Below are positions 61,331 through 64,000 of a stretch of DNA of 64,000 nucleotides, in pieces; position 1 is the stretch's first letter; every line of letters starts with the position of its first letter. This stretch comes from Geosiphon pyriformis. Taxonomy: Eukaryota > Glomeromycota > Glomeromycetes > Archaeosporales > Geosiphonaceae. Below the pieces are notes generated by a model that was given only the letters and a program-made list of their open reading frames with translations, did no database searches and was not told where the DNA came from. The stretch covers positions 1 to 64,000 of the forward strand of contig JAAOMT010000031.1 of assembly GCA_016748015.1 (NCBI GenBank). Direction: 5' to 3'. The translations under genes were made by a program, and so were the position numbers.

Positions 61331-63500
61331 AGTATGTTACTAGTAAGTGATTTGGTTTAATTGGGTTCTTCGTTGTTGGGTAAGGCGTTTTCTGAAGTTA
61401 TCAGGAGACTTAAATAGTTTTGAGAACTCGGGTTTTGGGTATACATAATCCTATCTGTGAGATAAATGAATTAGAAATCAGTTGGTAGACAACTATCGTC
61501 AATCTCCAGTTTTAAGTAACTTTAGATCTAAGATTTTCTGATGTCATCTGAGCTGAGTTTGAAGTTGAAATTGCTAGCACCTGATAGATTACTTGTGACT
61601 GCAGTAGTTAATAGATTATGGGTGTTGTTTGTTAATAGATTGATGCCAGAGACTAATATACTGGAGATGAGTATAATTGCTGTGTCATTGGGGTTTAATA
61701 AATTGGCTGTATTATTGGAGAGTAATATAATTGAGGTGGGTATTATTTTAGTGATTAATTACTGACATAATTTTGAGTTTGTAGTTGGCAATCAGAGTTT
61801 CAATACTGATTAGCTAATCTTAAGTTGTTTATTTTTTTGCAACATTCAAATTGCAAATGTCCTTGTTTACTACAATAGTAGCATACATGTGTTTTCTGCT
61901 GCCACTGAGGATTGGTCACTGATACTGGACATGGTTGATTTTGGATGTAATTAGAGTTTCCTTGATTATTACATTGTTGAGAAGGTTGATAAATTGCCTA
62001 ATTGTTGTTAGCTAAGTATCTCTCTAATTTCTAATTAATTGATTCACTGAATTGTTTCAATTTGGAATCCAAGTCAGATGATCTGTTCATTACTAGATTT
62101 ACAGCTTGGATGTAATTGGCTTCGAGTTTAGCTGCTTCAAAATCTTTGGCATTTGTAATTGTGGCTTGAAGGTCTGCTGAATAGATTGAATGTATGTATT
62201 AGAAGATGCTACTATGCAGGCCTTTAATGAATTGATTTAGGATTTGTGGTGCTATGAAATAATTAGTTTGTATGGCCTGAATTTGGTGCAGATTTCTGTG
62301 GAAGCATCCTAAGTAAGTAGTGACTACTTCATTTTCTCTTTGCTTAATGGTAGTGAAAGTGTTGGCCAATCAGTTGATGCTATTATTATTGCTGAAATAT
62401 TGTAAGAATGCAAGCTTGAATGCATTGAAATTTTGGAGTTTGTTAGCCAAGCTTTAATACCAAGAGTTGGTGGTATCCTGAAAAAAATATAGAATGGCTT
62501 ATATGGCTTGGGTGTCATTCCATCCATTAGTTACAATGGCTTTTTCCATGTTATTGAGCCATACTTGGGTGTTATCTTCTTTGCCCATGAATTTTTTGAG
62601 TTTTGCAATTAGTTGTGATTGTTGTATTGGTGGTAAATAAGGTTGTTGAAGTGGTTGCTAAATTGGTTCAATGAGTGGTTGATTGATGCTGATTTCTGAA
62701 GATAAGTTCAGCTGATTAATTAAATTGGGGTTTCAATTGTTCTGATTTTGCTGATTAATATTATCAGAGTTTAGATTGTTCAGATTTTCAATTTCTGGGT
62801 TTTCTGGGATCGGATTTTGATAATTAAATTTCTGATCCTCTTCTTCCTTTTTTTCCTCTTCTTCCTCTTTTTTTGATGCTGTTATCTCCCATGGATCAGT
62901 TATTCCAAAATCTGGTTGAGGTGGCAGTGATCGAAATTCTGATGGTGTTGGTAATCACAATTTAAATTTTTCAAAGTAATTGCTGTAGGTTTCTAATAAT
63001 TCTGCTTTCTTTTGTTTACTTTGAAATAGGAGTTGTCCAAATGCTGATGTTGTATTTGATGTAGACATGTCTGCTGATGAGATATTAATGGTACTTTTGG
63101 GTCTATAATGATATGATAGATGTAGAGAAGATTCAAATTTTTGCTTTTTCCACATTAATAATTGTATTTCTTTTAGAGTTGCTGCTGGGGTTTGTAACTT
63201 TTCTTTACATTTATCTGCATAGGTAATGGGGAATTGTTGTTGAGTGTATCTTTCAATTTCTTGATTAATTTCTCTTGCAAAACTGTGATTTTATGGTAGA
63301 CTAGTGTGTTAAATTAATTCTGTATAGAAATTTTCTCTTGCTAATTCAATGTTAACTGGTCTTCCCAAAAAGTCTGTATTCTTTTGTTAATGTAAAAGTT
63401 GAAAGCTGATTTTGCTGGATAATGGTTGTTGGTTAAGTCCAATTGTTTATTGTACTGTTAAAATAAGGATTTAGCAAATCCTAAATGGTTTGTCCTTATT
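61330..63500 (-). pseudogene. gag of B2
   Basis: Aligns with B1 gag. CCHC zinc knuckle at 61842-61883 (C-YY-C-SKQG-H-LQFE-C), capsid-like region about 62,000-62,540, N-terminal domain 62,950-63,430. Many stops and frameshifts. Confidence 0.78.
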
Positions 63501-63579
63501 ATTTCTAATTCTGTCACTTTTGAATGATTGATGTTGATACTGGTTCTCTGTAAGATTATACCTTACAAAAAGCACCAAA

Positions 63580-64000
63580 TATTACAGGTAATTATTTGGG
63601 ATTTCAAAGCAAATAACAAATCCATAACTTGGTGCTCAATTGATATAATAATTGGTTTCTAAAGGTTTTTGTGATCTGAAAGTTTTGGTGATCTAAAGGT
63701 TTTGGTGATTTAAAAGTTTTGGTGATCTGAAAAGTTTTTTGTTGAGTTTTTTGTATAATGAATAGAGATTCAATAGTTGTGTTAGTAGTCTTCCCAGAAT
63801 TACAATTTTGCCCAATTTTTGTCTTTAGTATAGTGGCCAGTTTATTCTGGCAGTTATGCTCTTCTGGTAAGCTATTCTTAAATTCTTAACTCTATATCCT
63901 TCTTTTGGGGTTTTTTACCAAATTATTCTTAACATTAATTATTTAATGCTTAATCTCTTAAATCAATTAGTAAACAACAAAAAAAAATAAAATAAAAAAA
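63580..64000 (-). repeat. 5' LTR of B2, partial
   Basis: Starts TATTACAGG (TGTTACAAG with transitions) and matches the 3' LTR at 20,471 onward; runs off the window. The adjoining primer site reads TGGTGCTTTTTGT on the minus strand, its C run apparently changed to T. Confidence 0.87.

Larger units (their letters stand above)
20471..64000 (-). mobile_element. element B2: family B retrotransposon hosting four nested insertions; 5' LTR runs off window
   Basis: Minus strand. Pieces left to right: 3' LTR 20471-21100 plus 30954-~31210; ORF3 and integrase C-terminus ~31211-32468; a 51-bp integrase piece 41393-41443; integrase, RNase H, RT and dUTPase 48927-51968; Cys-rich domain, protease and gag 59606-63579; 5' LTR from 63580. 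The two LTRs share a subfamily variant (cttggtgct then ttgatataataattgg) that B1 lacks. It inserted into the dUTPase region of B3. Many stops and catalytic losses (YLNN in RT, D to N in integrase): inactive. Confidence 0.87.

Noticed and set aside
15482-64000. Classical RIP as in Neurospora
   Set aside because: Transitions are clear, but the losses look linked to CG and other contexts, and I cannot count contexts by eye; methylation decay is equally likely.

Overview
The window comes from the nuclear genome of an AT-rich, intron-rich, transposon-rich fungus. The host genes have short introns (about 60-190 bp, GT-AG with a few GC-AG). The proteins are fungal in type, notably a UMP/CMP kinase with a mitochondrial-type N-terminus as in filamentous fungi. 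An early-diverging lineage such as Glomeromycotina (arbuscular mycorrhizal fungi) would fit, but this is inference; no rRNA, tRNA or marker gene settles it.

Bases 1-11,640 are a compact host gene block: the 3' part of DRS1 (DEAD-box helicase of 60S ribosome assembly), RPS25, a FRA10AC1-type spliceosome-associated protein (minus strand), MSD1 (mitochondrial aspartyl-tRNA synthetase, 16 exons), URA6 (UMP/CMP kinase, minus strand, 5 exons) and a partial unrecognised gene. I rebuilt exon structures by hand from reading frame, splice signals and protein family conservation. Bases 11,640-13,800 are an almost pure A/T desert.

From 14,270 to the end the window is almost all LTR retrotransposon (Ty3/gypsy type: gag, aspartic protease, RT-RNase H, integrase). 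I see three families, named here by LTR. Family A (LTR starts TGTTACCAGAC) is a solo LTR at 14,270-15,255 and a full plus-strand element at 21,101-30,953. Family B (LTR left edge TGTTACAAG) gives three minus-strand copies: B3 (15,482-20,470, continuing beyond the window), B2 (20,471 to past 64,000) and B1 (32,469-41,392). Family C (LTR edge TGTTACGGG on its minus-strand copy) gives C1 (minus, 41,444-48,926) and C2 (plus, 51,969-59,605). They are nested: B2 sits in the dUTPase region of B3, and A, B1, C1 and C2 sit in B2. Removing each insertion, with its 4-bp target duplication, rejoins the host element sequence.

The retroelements carry unusual parts. Families A and B encode a dUTPase, and A and B2 (at least) a CxxC-rich domain, between protease and RT. 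A, B and C all carry an extra ORF after integrase with no obvious membrane segment. Each family has a tandem array just upstream of the LTR TATA box (20-bp, about 40-bp and 12-bp periods), mostly dyad-symmetric. No copy is intact: most stops and lost catalytic residues are C-to-T or G-to-A changes, and C1 and B1 also carry internal deletions.
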